The translations under genes were made by a program, and so were the position numbers. The notes below the pieces were generated by a model. It was given only the letters and a program-made list of their open reading frames with translations, did no database searches and had not been told where the DNA came from. DNA of 50,076 nt from Sphingorhabdus sp. (GTDB lineage: Bacteria > Pseudomonadota > Alphaproteobacteria > Sphingomonadales > Sphingomonadaceae): the NCBI GenBank assembly GCA_015478735.1, contig JADMKQ010000007.1, positions 1-50,076 on the forward strand, in the 5' to 3' direction. This document shows positions 7,852-15,389 of the stretch, piece after piece. How positions within the stretch are numbered: the first letter of the stretch is position 1; the number at the start of each line of letters is the position of its first letter.

Positions 7852-8667
7852 ATGACTGTAATAGGAACTAACGTAACGGCCCTGCGTACCAGCTATGCTT
7901 CTAACCAGGCTGAAATGGGTCTTGCACGTTCGATCGAGCGCCTCTCGACCGGTAGCCGTATCAACTCCGCAGCGGATGATGCCGCCGGTAACGCCATCGC
8001 AACCCGTATGACCTCGGAAGTGCGCGGCCTGAACATGGCGATCCGCAATGCAAATGACGGTATTTCTCTCGCCCAGACCGCAGAAGGCGGCATGAACGAA
8101 ATCACAACCATGTTGCAGCGTATGCGTGAGCTGTCTGTTCAGTCTGCCAACGGCACGCTTTCCGACAGCGACCGGGAAAACCTTCAGACCGAAGTTACCG
8201 CTTTGATCGCCCAGGTTGGTGATGTTGCAACACGGACGACTTTCAACGAAGTGTCATTGCTTGACGGCACCAACGCGACAATCAACATCCAGACCGGCAG
8301 CAGCGCAAACCAGACCGTAGTCATTACACTGGAAGATGTCAGTGCCGCGACACTTGGCGTTGATGCGCTGGATATCAGCACCGAAGCTGGTGCAACAGCT
8401 GCGTTGACTGCTCTGGATACCGCTCTGGATACAGTGACCACGGGTCAGGCAAATCTGGGTGCATCACAGAACCGTTTGGAAGCCACGATCTCCAACCTGT
8501 CCGACCGCGTAGCCAACACCATGGAATCGCGTTCGCGCATCATGGATGTCGATTTCTCGGCTGAAACCACTGAACTGGCGAAAAACCAGATCCTGAGCCA
8601 GGCTTCTACCGCTATGCTCGCGCAGGCTAACCAGTCACAGCAATCGGTGTTGAGCCTGCTCCGCTAA
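7852..8667 (+). CDS. fliC: Flagellin (filament protein)
   Basis: The filament subunit, exported through the flagellum. I start it at ATG 7852 (AAAAGGA 6-7 bases upstream), not at the ORF-track GTG 7807, because [50 protein letters not shown] is the canonical flagellin N-terminus. The product has 271 residues. N- and C-terminal D0/D1 helices (ending [27 protein letters not shown]) flank a short central region rich in Thr and Ala, so the outer D2/D3 domains are absent, as is common in alphaproteobacteria. It is monocistronic, with a terminator right after it. Confidence 0.96.
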   Translation: MTVIGTNVTALRTSYASNQAEMGLARSIERLSTGSRINSAADDAAGNAIATRMTSEVRGLNMAIRNANDGISLAQTAEGGMNEITTMLQRMRELSVQSANGTLSDSDRENLQTEVTALIAQVGDVATRTTFNEVSLLDGTNATINIQTGSSANQTVVITLEDVSAATLGVDALDISTEAGATAALTALDTALDTVTTGQANLGASQNRLEATISNLSDRVANTMESRSRIMDVDFSAETTELAKNQILSQASTAMLAQANQSQQSVLSLLR

Positions 8668-8690
8668 GACGGGTCATTACCGATATGAAG

Positions 8691-8724
8691 AGCCTCTTCC
8701 CGAAAGGGAGGAGGCTTTTTCTTT
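8691..8724 (+). terminator. Rho-independent terminator of flagellin
   Basis: AGCCTCTTCCC-GAAA-GGGAGGAGGCT forms an 11-bp stem with one wobble pair and a stable GNRA-type loop, followed by TTTTTCTTT. It ends the flagellin transcript and lies between flagellin and the convergent fliA gene. Confidence 0.9.
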
Positions 8725-8746
8725 GGTGAGGATGATGCGTAATAAA

Positions 8747-9469
8747 TTACTGGTTTGATCCCATCGCGGCCTGCAATTTTTCCAGAGCGCGTTTTTTGAT
8801 CTGGCAGATACGCACGGACGATACGTCCAGAACTGCCCCGATTTCATCAAGCTGCATTTCCTCGATAAAATAACAGTTGAGGACAAGCTGTTCCCGTTCG
8901 GTCAGCTTCTTCAGATTTTCCGCGAGCAGCCGGACCATCTCTTTCTTTTCCAGCGTTTCGTGCTGGTCATCCTCTTCATTGGTGAACCAGCTACTGGAAT
9001 CGCAATAGACTTCATCAAGTGAATCAACATGAACATCAATGGCGCGATCGGCATTTTTGCGAAACTCCGCCTGATCCATGCCCATAGCGTTCGCAAGCTC
9101 GACCTCGCTCGGTTCATAGCCGTTTTCCTGAGCCAGTTGTTCGCTAACCCGGCGCAGGTTTTTGTTCCACTCCACCGCGCTTCTGCGCAGGTTGCAGCTT
9201 GAGCGGAGATAGTCGATCATCGCTCCGCGGACGCGGACATATAAATAGGTGCTGAAGCTGTGCCCCTGGTCAATATATTTGGCGGCGGCCTCCACCATCG
9301 TCACAAGGCCGACCTGGATCAGATCCTCAAGCTCAACATGGTCGGGCGAGAATGCCTTAATCTGCCAGGCAATTCTGGTTACCAGACCCTGATGCTCCTT
9401 GACCATATTCGTCTCGTCGACCTGCATCGCACCATAAGCTTGAGAGACTCTGTTTTTCGTTTGTAACAT
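8747..9469 (-). CDS. fliA: FliA, sigma-28 factor for late flagellar genes
   Basis: A 240-residue sigma factor with region 2 (LVTRIAWQIKAFSPDHVELEDLIQVGLVTMVEAAAKY and FSTYLYVRVRGAMIDYLRS), region 3 and a C-terminal region 4 helix-turn-helix (LTEREQLVLNCYFIEEMQLDEIGAVLDVSSVRICQIKKRALEKL). The order and size fit FliA. It directs transcription of late genes such as flagellin and is held inactive by FlgM until the hook is complete. It is the last gene after flhA (18-base gap) in a sigma-54-driven operon, which places fliA below the early regulator. Confidence 0.93.
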   Translation of the reverse strand: MLQTKNRVSQAYGAMQVDETNMVKEHQGLVTRIAWQIKAFSPDHVELEDLIQVGLVTMVEAAAKYIDQGHSFSTYLYVRVRGAMIDYLRSSCNLRRSAVEWNKNLRRVSEQLAQENGYEPSEVELANAMGMDQAEFRKNADRAIDVHVDSLDEVYCDSSSWFTNEEDDQHETLEKKEMVRLLAENLKKLTEREQLVLNCYFIEEMQLDEIGAVLDVSSVRICQIKKRALEKLQAAMGSNQ

Positions 9470-9486
9470 TGGGCCATTCCACTCGA

Positions 9487-11598
9487 TTATAATGTCTGAT
9501 GCGCTTCGACACGCGCTGGCTCGGGCCGCGATTGCGGAACCCCGATTTTTGCCAATACTTCAATAGACTTGTCTTCCGGCAGTTCCTGATAGGAAAGCAC
9601 CGTCAGGTCCGGGAACCGGTTCTTCAGCAATGCGCCCAGCGGACGCCGGACAATGGGGGAAGTGATGAGCGCGATGTTGCGCGATTCCATCGGCAGGTTG
9701 CGCGCGGTTTCATCCACCGCTTCGACCAGCTGCTGCGCCAGTTGCGGCTCAATGGGATAATTGGCATCCTCCCCGATCTTAAGCGCCTTGACGAGCAGGC
9801 TTTCCAGATCGGCATCCAGCGTCACTACGGGTAGCGGAAGGTTGATCGGCACCATTGTCTGGATAATAAGGTTGCCGATTTTCTGACGGATCACGTCCAC
9901 AATCTGTTCGGTTTCGCTATGATGGTTGGAGGCTTCCAGCATCGCCAGACAGATTTTCTGGAAATCCTTGACCGGCACTTTCTCTCCCAGAAGCTCGCGG
10001 CAAATCGCGGTGATCGCAAATAGGGACAGCGGTTGCGGCGTGAGGCTATCGACCAGTTGCGGTGATGTTTCTTTCAGCATGTCGAGCAGTTTTTGCGTTT
10101 CGTCCATGCTGAACAACTGGGCCGCGTTCCGGCGGATCACATCATTGAGATGGGTCGCAACAACAGTAGGCGCATCGACAACCGTGTAGCCTTCGGCAAT
10201 CGCCTGTGATTTCTTGTCGGCACTGATCCAGATCGCATCCATGCCAAAGGTCGGGTCTTTACAGGGCCGCCCCTTGATAACCGCATCGACATGCCCGTCA
10301 TCGAGTGCCAGAAAATCATTGGGCCAGACAGTGTCTTCGCCCAATATCATGCCGCCCATCATGATCCGGTAGCTATTCGGCTCAAGCTCCAGATCATCCT
10401 TGATCCGCACCAATGGAACAACAAAGCCAAGCTCTTTGGAAATCTGACGTCGGATGCCGGTGATCCGTTTCATCAAAGGAGCGCCCTTGCGGTCCTCCAC
10501 CATCGACACCAGACCATAACCAATCTCGATACCAAGCCGCGCTTTTTCGGAAACGTCTTCCCAGTCAATCTGTTCGGGTAGCTTTTCGGGAACAGTCTCA
10601 GCCACTGTTTCCACCGGCTTCGGTTTGCGGATCAGATAGAAAGCCAGGCCGCCAGCGACCGCGGCTGCGGAAAGCACGACCATATGTGGCATACCCGGAA
10701 GTACGCCCAATATGGCAAGGATCACGGCTACCGGAACCCATGCAGCACCGGACCCGAATTGCGATGTAATCTGGTCGGGCAGGTTCTTGCTTGATGTCAC
10801 GCGAGTGACGATGGCCGCCGCTGCGATAGACAGGACCAGCGCCGGGATCTGGGCGACCAGCGCATCACCGATGGCAAGCATGGTATAAGTGCTCGCCGCT
10901 TCGGCAAGCGGAAGGCCATGCACCGCGCTGCCCAGAACGATACCGCCAATCACGTTGACGGCAAGGATCAGGATACCCGCGACCGCATCGCCTTTGACAA
11001 ATTTGGAAGCACCATCCATCGATCCGTAAAAATCGGCTTCGGTGGCGACTTCTGCGCGCCGTTCTTTGGCTTCTTCCGGCGCGATCAGACCGGCATTCAG
11101 GTCGGCATCAATCGCCATCTGCTTACCTGGCAAGGCATCCAGCGTGAAACGGGCGGACACTTCGGAAACCCGGCCCGCGCCCTTGGTAATGACGATCAGG
11201 TTGATAATCATCAAAATCGAGAAAACGAATATACCGACGATATAATTACCGCCAAGCAAAAGGCTGCCGAAGGCTTCGATAATCAAGCCAGCAGAAGCAC
11301 CGCCTTCATGCCCCTGTACCAGCACAACGCGCGTCGATGCGACGTTCAGGCCGAGCCGCAGCAATGTTGCGAACAGCAGCACCGTCGGGAAACTGGAAAA
11401 GTCGAGCGGCTTGTTAGCATTCAATGCCACCATCAGGATGGCCAGCGAGATCATGATGTTGGTGATGAAGCCAATATCCAGCATGATCGTCGGCAATGGC
11501 AAGACCATGAAGATGACGAGCAAAAGCGTCGCCATAGGAAGCAAACCCGATTTCAGGTTCTCAGCCATCCGGCCCATGGAAAAATAATCGCGGTTCAT
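9487..11598 (-). CDS. flhA: FlhA, flagellar export gate protein
   Basis: An inner-membrane protein of 703 residues, normal length. The N-terminal half has about eight hydrophobic segments, starting LLPMATLLLVIFMVLPLPTIMLDIGFITNIMISLAILMVAL, and includes the conserved cytoplasmic loop AGRVSEVSARFTLDALPGKQMAIDADLNAGLI. The C-terminal half is soluble and docks chaperone-substrate complexes. FlhA couples proton flow to export. The start lies 7 bases downstream of the transglycosylase stop, so the two are co-transcribed. A pair of palindromes lies about 200 bases upstream in that gene. Confidence 0.97.
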   Translation of the reverse strand: MNRDYFSMGRMAENLKSGLLPMATLLLVIFMVLPLPTIMLDIGFITNIMISLAILMVALNANKPLDFSSFPTVLLFATLLRLGLNVASTRVVLVQGHEGGASAGLIIEAFGSLLLGGNYIVGIFVFSILMIINLIVITKGAGRVSEVSARFTLDALPGKQMAIDADLNAGLIAPEEAKERRAEVATEADFYGSMDGASKFVKGDAVAGILILAVNVIGGIVLGSAVHGLPLAEAASTYTMLAIGDALVAQIPALVLSIAAAAIVTRVTSSKNLPDQITSQFGSGAAWVPVAVILAILGVLPGMPHMVVLSAAAVAGGLAFYLIRKPKPVETVAETVPEKLPEQIDWEDVSEKARLGIEIGYGLVSMVEDRKGAPLMKRITGIRRQISKELGFVVPLVRIKDDLELEPNSYRIMMGGMILGEDTVWPNDFLALDDGHVDAVIKGRPCKDPTFGMDAIWISADKKSQAIAEGYTVVDAPTVVATHLNDVIRRNAAQLFSMDETQKLLDMLKETSPQLVDSLTPQPLSLFAITAICRELLGEKVPVKDFQKICLAMLEASNHHSETEQIVDVIRQKIGNLIIQTMVPINLPLPVVTLDADLESLLVKALKIGEDANYPIEPQLAQQLVEAVDETARNLPMESRNIALITSPIVRRPLGALLKNRFPDLTVLSYQELPEDKSIEVLAKIGVPQSRPEPARVEAHQTL

Positions 11599-11604
11599 TA
11601 TAAG

Positions 11605-12492
11605 TTACATTCCCAGGCTGGCGAGCATCAGATAGGCGGCGCGTGCAGGCTCGCTAAATGGCTTCGATATGGAGGATTGATTTTGACTGGCGGAAGGGTC
11701 GCCGGTTTTGTCATTCAGATGCGCCTGCGCTATCCGCAGGTAATCGGCAGGTTGAACCATGCGCGGCGCACCAGCGCCCTGACCGGCATGTTGCGGCAAA
11801 ATATTTCCGCCAGATGGCAAGCCATTGCCGCCAACTATATTCACGGCATTGGCGAGCTTGCTTTCAAAACGGTCACGAATGGCCGCAAAACTTCGCGCAG
11901 CACCGCTGCGGTCATAGAATATATTGTGATTGGCGCGGGCTGCTTGCGGAAAGGATGATGCAGCAGATCCGCCGGGGTTGCTGTTCATATTATTGAGGAA
12001 CTTTGCCGCTCCAGAGGCCCCTAGAAAATGCGCCAGGTAGAGATCAACGGACTCCGGCTTGCGGCCGGTTTGCTGTTCCAGATACGCGCCATTGTCGCGG
12101 GCAAATTCACCAGCCATCGCGGCAGACAGCGCAGGGTCATTGCGAAGCCCCAATATGCTGGATTTCAGAGCTTTATCGGCAACATTAAAGTGCCCGTTGG
12201 GATTTCTGGAAATAGCATTTTGCGCCCAGCCAAGGCCGTATTGATCCCCCTTATCCTTGACCAGTCCAAGCCATGTCTGGTCGATAAACTGGTAAAGCCC
12301 GGTTGCCGAGGACGTGCCCGCCTTGGCATCCGCCCGCATCCCGCTTTCCAGCTGTGCCTGCGCGATCAGATATTGAAAATCAACGCCGGTCCGCTGCGCC
12401 GATTGCGCGATAATGGACGGCAGATCGCGGCGCCCGCCGGTATGAACCCGTGCCGGATCAGGACTGGAATTGGGAATGGACAGATTGGACAT
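11605..12492 (-). CDS. Flagellar-locus lytic transglycosylase (SLT domain)
   Basis: A 295-residue protein with an N-terminal soluble lytic transglycosylase domain. The catalytic-Glu region is AQLESGMRADAKAGTSSATGLYQFIDQTWL (residues about 45-75). A low-complexity Gly/Asn/Ser tail follows. It probably opens peptidoglycan for the rod, the role PleA has in Caulobacter and the FlgJ C-terminal domain has in enterics. I start at ATG 12492 (AGGAGA upstream) and not at the ORF-track TTG 12528, since the sigma-54 promoter at 12524-12539 would begin transcription near 12513. No signal peptide is evident, so export through the flagellar apparatus is possible. It heads the flhA-fliA operon. Confidence 0.82.
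   Translation of the reverse strand: MSNLSIPNSSPDPARVHTGGRRDLPSIIAQSAQRTGVDFQYLIAQAQLESGMRADAKAGTSSATGLYQFIDQTWLGLVKDKGDQYGLGWAQNAISRNPNGHFNVADKALKSSILGLRNDPALSAAMAGEFARDNGAYLEQQTGRKPESVDLYLAHFLGASGAAKFLNNMNSNPGGSAASSFPQAARANHNIFYDRSGAARSFAAIRDRFESKLANAVNIVGGNGLPSGGNILPQHAGQGAGAPRMVQPADYLRIAQAHLNDKTGDPSASQNQSSISKPFSEPARAAYLMLASLGM
11794..11830. promoter_or_regulatory. Pair of CGGCAA-N4-TTGCCG-like palindromes inside the transglycosylase gene
   Basis: Site 1 is CGGCAAAATATTTCCG (11794-11809) and site 2 is TGGCAAGCCATTGCCG (11815-11830). Each has one arm base differing from the ideal. They start 21 bases apart, the same offset as the pair upstream of flgB. They lie about 700 bases downstream of the operon promoter and about 200 bases upstream of flhA. 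I found no sigma-54 promoter between them and flhA. Confidence 0.45.
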
Positions 12493-12523
12493 GGTGATAT
12501 CAGAGTCTCCTGTTGAGAGGAGA

Positions 12524-12539
12524 AGCAATAGTCATGCCA
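12524..12539 (-). promoter_or_regulatory. Sigma-54 promoter of the transglycosylase-flhA-fliA operon
   Basis: The minus strand reads TGGCATGACTATTGCT, a near-consensus -24/-12 element with GG-N10-GC. The predicted start near 12513 gives a leader of about 20 bases to ATG 12492, enough to include AGGAGA. Confidence 0.75.
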
Positions 12540-12640
12540 AGTAATTACAGGGGAAAGCGGACCTGTTTGCTCATAGCCCGTCACTCGCGCATGGACAGGA
12601 ATCCATCGACGGCGATGCCAATATTTTTCGAAAGATGAAG

Positions 12641-12668
12641 CTGGATTCCCGCTATCGCGGGAATGACG
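12641..12668. repeat. REP-like intergenic palindrome, copy 1
   Basis: CTGGATTCCCGC-TATC-GCGGGAATGACGG, with perfect 8-bp arms ATTCCCGC/GCGGGAAT. It is the reverse orientation of a related copy at 26083-26110. This sequence type is a widespread dispersed intergenic repeat in proteobacteria. It sits between flgN and the promoter of the transglycosylase operon and may also end the flgN transcript. Confidence 0.75.
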
Positions 12669-12700
12669 GGGGATTTGGAATAAGAGCTGTGACCAGAGGC

Positions 12701-13012
12701 CTAGCGTCCGCGTGCAGATACGGAATATGTGGCTGTCTGGCTTCCGCTAAATCCGGCCAATATTTGCAGCCGCGTAGCGCTATGGTCACGCAAGAAGCGC
12801 AGGCGATAGATTGCGGCTTGCATCAGTTCGTCCGCTTCGCTGAGCAGCGGTTTCAGGTCATGGTCAATATCCCCGGCCTCAATCGTACCGAGCCTGGTGG
12901 CCGCTTCGCTTAAACCTGTGCTGGCCCGGAAAATAGCGTCGCTATCATGGCCTTCCAGGGCAGAAAACAGCATATCTTGTGCGTTACGGAATGATTCCAC
13001 TATTGCTTTCAT
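12701..13012 (-). CDS. flgN: FlgN-like chaperone
   Basis: A 103-residue helical protein (MKAIVESFRNAQDMLFSALEGHDSDAIFRASTGLSEAATRL) starting within the flgM stop codon (ATGA). FlgN-type chaperones bind the hook-junction proteins FlgK and FlgL in the cytoplasm and guide them to the export gate. The call rests on size, helical character and the flgA-flgM-flgN order typical of many bacteria. Sequence similarity is too weak to see by eye. Another secretion chaperone is possible. Confidence 0.6.
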   Translation of the reverse strand: MKAIVESFRNAQDMLFSALEGHDSDAIFRASTGLSEAATRLGTIEAGDIDHDLKPLLSEADELMQAAIYRLRFLRDHSATRLQILAGFSGSQTATYSVSARGR

Positions 13013-13308
13013 TTATCAGATTCCGTTCCGAACACACCCATATCGAGCATCTTTTTCGCCAGTGCGGCGGTGTCCACATCATATATTCCGGCCGCGATTT
13101 TCTGGCGCACTTCGGCTACTTTATGTGAGTCAAAAGGCGGGGTTTTAGCGGCGAGCAAGGAAGCCGTGGTCATTATTGCAGGCTCCGCTTTCGCATTTTC
13201 TGTATTCTGGTTTGCAACCGGACCGCCGACTTTTCTGGCTGTGCCTTCTTGAACCGACGGGCGATCCAGCCGCGTATTGATGGCCGAGTAGCTTTCAACA
13301 GGTTTCAT
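13009..13308 (-). CDS. flgM: FlgM, anti-sigma-28 factor
   Basis: A 99-residue protein with a disordered N-terminal half and the conserved C-terminal sigma-28-binding helices: PFDSHKVAEVRQKIAAGIYDVDTAALAKKMLDMGVF. The pattern V..VR..I..G.Y.VD...LA..ML is diagnostic. FlgM binds FliA in the cytoplasm and is exported once the hook is finished, which releases late transcription. AAGGAG lies 8 bases before the ATG. It is coupled to flgN by ATGA. The 124-base gap to flgA shows no clear promoter, so both may follow the flgA promoter. Confidence 0.9.
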   Translation of the reverse strand: MKPVESYSAINTRLDRPSVQEGTARKVGGPVANQNTENAKAEPAIMTTASLLAAKTPPFDSHKVAEVRQKIAAGIYDVDTAALAKKMLDMGVFGTESDK

Positions 13309-13432
13309 TTCAATGGCTCCTTCACACTTTCAGCCTTCAGTGTTTGTGCTTCTACACTGGCACCGATAATATTCTCGTTCCTAACGATTTACGGCGCGTT
13401 GTGAAAAAATTAATATCTCTTTGAAAAAATAA

Positions 13433-13930
13433 TTACTGGACCAGTTCAACTTCGCCGGAACCGGACACGCGGGCCATTAATTCCTTGGATTCACGGCTGG
13501 AACGGACGGGGATATAATCGCCTATCCGTCCGTTTTTCTGGGCCACCACACCATAGCTTATGGAAAAGCTAGGCCGCCGGACGACAAGTGTCAGGGGCTG
13601 GTTTCGTAAAACTACAAACTCGCCAGAGCGGTCTGCACTGGAAGAATGTCCGGTCGGTCCGCGCCGCACCGGAACAAATATCCGCCAGCCCAGATGCGGG
13701 CAGCTCACCATCACGGCGCTGTTATTAGTAGCCGAAAGCTGCACCTCACCGGGACAGCGCTTCAATCGCAATTTCGTGTCGATCGGTGCCAGCGCCCCGC
13801 CCGCATCACCGATATTTGCATTGAGATGCGTCGCAACCTGCCGATCAAGAGCGGTGCTGTCCTCGAAAGGGGAAGCCGCACCTGTTGCAAGAAGGGCGAA
13901 TATCGGAAGAGTAAGGCGTTTATATAACAT
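13433..13930 (-). CDS. flgA: FlgA, P-ring assembly chaperone
   Basis: A periplasmic chaperone that helps FlgI assemble into the P-ring. I start at ATG 13930, 18 codons inside the ORF-track frame. The reasons are that MLYKRLTLPIFALLATGAASP is a clear Sec signal peptide, AGGA lies upstream, and the sigma-54 promoter at 13990-14005 predicts transcription from about 13979. The 165-residue product shows the FlgA/SAF-like C-terminal half: GEFVVLRNQPLTLVVRRPSFSISYGVVAQKNGRIGDYIPVRSSRESKELMARVSGSGEVEL. It is shorter than FlgA of enterics. Confidence 0.88.
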   Translation of the reverse strand: MLYKRLTLPIFALLATGAASPFEDSTALDRQVATHLNANIGDAGGALAPIDTKLRLKRCPGEVQLSATNNSAVMVSCPHLGWRIFVPVRRGPTGHSSSADRSGEFVVLRNQPLTLVVRRPSFSISYGVVAQKNGRIGDYIPVRSSRESKELMARVSGSGEVELVQ

Positions 13931-13989
13931 GTCAGGTTCCTGTGCGTTCTGTCCGGAAAGAATTGCCCGGATAAACTTAGCCAAAACAA

Positions 13990-14005
13990 AGCAGGTTTCG
14001 TGCCA
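13990..14005 (-). promoter_or_regulatory. Sigma-54 promoter of flgA
   Basis: The minus strand reads TGGCACGAAACCTGCT, a full -24 box (TGGCACG) and a near -12 box (CTGC) with GG-N10-GC spacing. It lies between the MotB-like gene and flgA and decides the flgA start. Confidence 0.75.
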
Positions 14006-14024
14006 GTTTACTGCTCACAGTTTT

Positions 14025-14513
14025 TCATTCACTCGAAGCATCGCTTTTCGCTGGCAGGAAGGTCAGCGTTATATTCAGCTTCTCATCGGCTTTAGTAACC
14101 AGTTTTTCGGGGATTTTGAGGATAATCATCTCCCCGTCCTGCCCTGCCTTTTCAAAGGCATCAGCAATAGCGGCAGAACGCGCCGCTACTTTTTCCCATT
14201 GCCGTAGTCTTTGACCGCCCGGTATTTGATCTACTGCGGGCACATATATGGTCAGCAACTGCTTTTCCCGGATGTTCGGAATTCCGGCAATTTCCTCCCG
14301 CGCATGTTCGCTCAGCATCGCGCTGTTATCATCGAAAAAATCAGTGATCTTATATTCAAACACGGCATGGATGCGCTGCTGGGGCGCGGTTTGTTCTGCC
14401 AGTTTTTTGCGGGCATCGGGACCTGCCATATTCACAAAATGAGCATAGGCAAAGACGCTAAGCAGCATCAATGCCAGGTCCAGAAAGGATAAGGTAGTCC
14501 GCCCCGCGATCAT
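14025..14513 (-). CDS. Divergent MotB/ExbD-like stator protein
   Basis: A 162-residue protein with one N-terminal membrane segment, TLSFLDLALMLLSVFAYAHFV, in which Asp12 sits where MotB and ExbD carry their ion-binding Asp. The C-terminal region (HAVFEYKITDFFDDNSAMLSEHAREEI..LTIYVPAVDQIP..RSAAIADAFEKAG) looks like a shrunken OmpA-type domain, but the peptidoglycan-binding signature is degraded. It follows the MotA-like gene by 3 bases, so the two form a pair. A canonical motA-motB pair also exists at the other end of the locus. Whether it powers the motor, assists it or acts elsewhere is unknown. Confidence 0.65.
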   Translation of the reverse strand: MIAGRTTLSFLDLALMLLSVFAYAHFVNMAGPDARKKLAEQTAPQQRIHAVFEYKITDFFDDNSAMLSEHAREEIAGIPNIREKQLLTIYVPAVDQIPGGQRLRQWEKVAARSAAIADAFEKAGQDGEMIILKIPEKLVTKADEKLNITLTFLPAKSDASSE

Positions 14514-14516
14514 TTA

Positions 14517-15230
14517 TCAATGCGCCGCCCGCAGCGGTTTTGCCGGAGAGAAATGAACCGGGGTCAGGATGACAAGTTCGCGCTTTGCTATCGCGATCAA
14601 ATGCTCTGCAACAGCCGCGCGATAGGCGTTCAATATCTCCGCCCGCGCTTTTAGCCGCATGTGAATGGGGAAAGCGATGATGTGCGAAATGAACATGCCA
14701 TAGAGGCTGGTGAGCAAGGTAAAGCTCATCGCCGGACCCATTTTCAGCGGGTCGATGCCGGTCGCAAATAGCTGGATCAGGCCGATAATCGTACCGATCA
14801 AGCCGATGGCCGGCGCAATTTCAGAAGCCGCATTCCAATAGCTTTCCGCCATGTCCTGCTTCTTTTTGGCTATATGACACTGCATTCGTGCCCATTCCTC
14901 GAAAGTCTTGGCGTCCTTGGCATTTACCAGTTCGCCGATCATGCGGGTGATGAAATGATCTTCGCTATGCAACCGCTCCAGCCCGATAAACCCCTGTTCT
15001 CGCAGCACAAAATCGATACGACGGCACATGAAAGTTGCATTTTCCCCGCTTTCGGAAAACGGCTCCCTTCCGCAACGGGGCAGCGCTGCAAAAGCCAGTG
15101 CGAGAGAGGATTTGCCGCTTTGAACCCACGCCAGGATCAGCACGCAGCCAAGCACTAGTCCGAATATCACAGGATCAAATAGCTGCCCGAACTTGCCGAG
15201 CGTATCACTATTGCCGAACATCATATCCAC
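14517..15230 (-). CDS. MotA/TolQ/ExbB-family proton channel protein (second stator-like pair)
   Basis: A 237-residue inner-membrane protein with hydrophobic segments at about 20-36, 139-156 (APAIGLIGTIIGLIQLFA) and 167-189 (MSFTLLTSLYGMFISHIIAFPI), plus a weak one near 42-52. The last two match the MotA/TolQ channel signature. The start is GTG 15230 with GGAGGG 7 bases upstream. It is smaller than canonical MotA in this window (310 residues) and only distantly similar. It is paired with the MotB-like gene downstream. Location between flgA and flgB suggests a flagellar role. Confidence 0.72.
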   Translation of the reverse strand: MDMMFGNSDTLGKFGQLFDPVIFGLVLGCVLILAWVQSGKSSLALAFAALPRCGREPFSESGENATFMCRRIDFVLREQGFIGLERLHSEDHFITRMIGELVNAKDAKTFEEWARMQCHIAKKKQDMAESYWNAASEIAPAIGLIGTIIGLIQLFATGIDPLKMGPAMSFTLLTSLYGMFISHIIAFPIHMRLKARAEILNAYRAAVAEHLIAIAKRELVILTPVHFSPAKPLRAAH

Positions 15231-15266
15231 CGGCTTACCCTCCCCACGCTCGCAAGTCGGGCAAAA

Positions 15267-15304
15267 GCGGCAAGATTCTTCCGCTCACCGGCAAAAACTT
15301 GCCG
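15267..15304. promoter_or_regulatory. Pair of CGGCAA-N4-TTGCCG-type palindromes upstream of flgB (enhancer candidates)
   Basis: Site 1 (15268-15283) is CGGCAAGATTCTTCCG, imperfect. Site 2 (15289-15304) is CGGCAAAAACTTGCCG, a perfect 6-4-6 palindrome. Centres are 21 bases apart, about two helical turns. They lie about 119 and 140 bases upstream of the start predicted from the sigma-54 promoter at 15390, as expected of enhancers. They resemble, from memory, the ftr elements bound by Caulobacter FlbD. Confidence 0.7.
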
Positions 15305-15389
15305 CTCCAGACCATCTGCGAACAGGTTATTAATTTCCTTGGCCATGAAATCCCCAAAAACTGCCATTTCTCACTGCCCGTTAAGAAAC

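Noticed and set aside
13351-13378. CCGATAA motif in the flgM-flgA gap as a sigma-28 promoter
   Set aside because: It is on the plus strand, pointing antisense into flgA, and lacks a matching -35 box.
14145-14160. TGCCTTT-TC-AAAGGCA palindrome in the MotB-like gene
   Set aside because: Single copy, short spacer, not similar to either operator family; probably chance.
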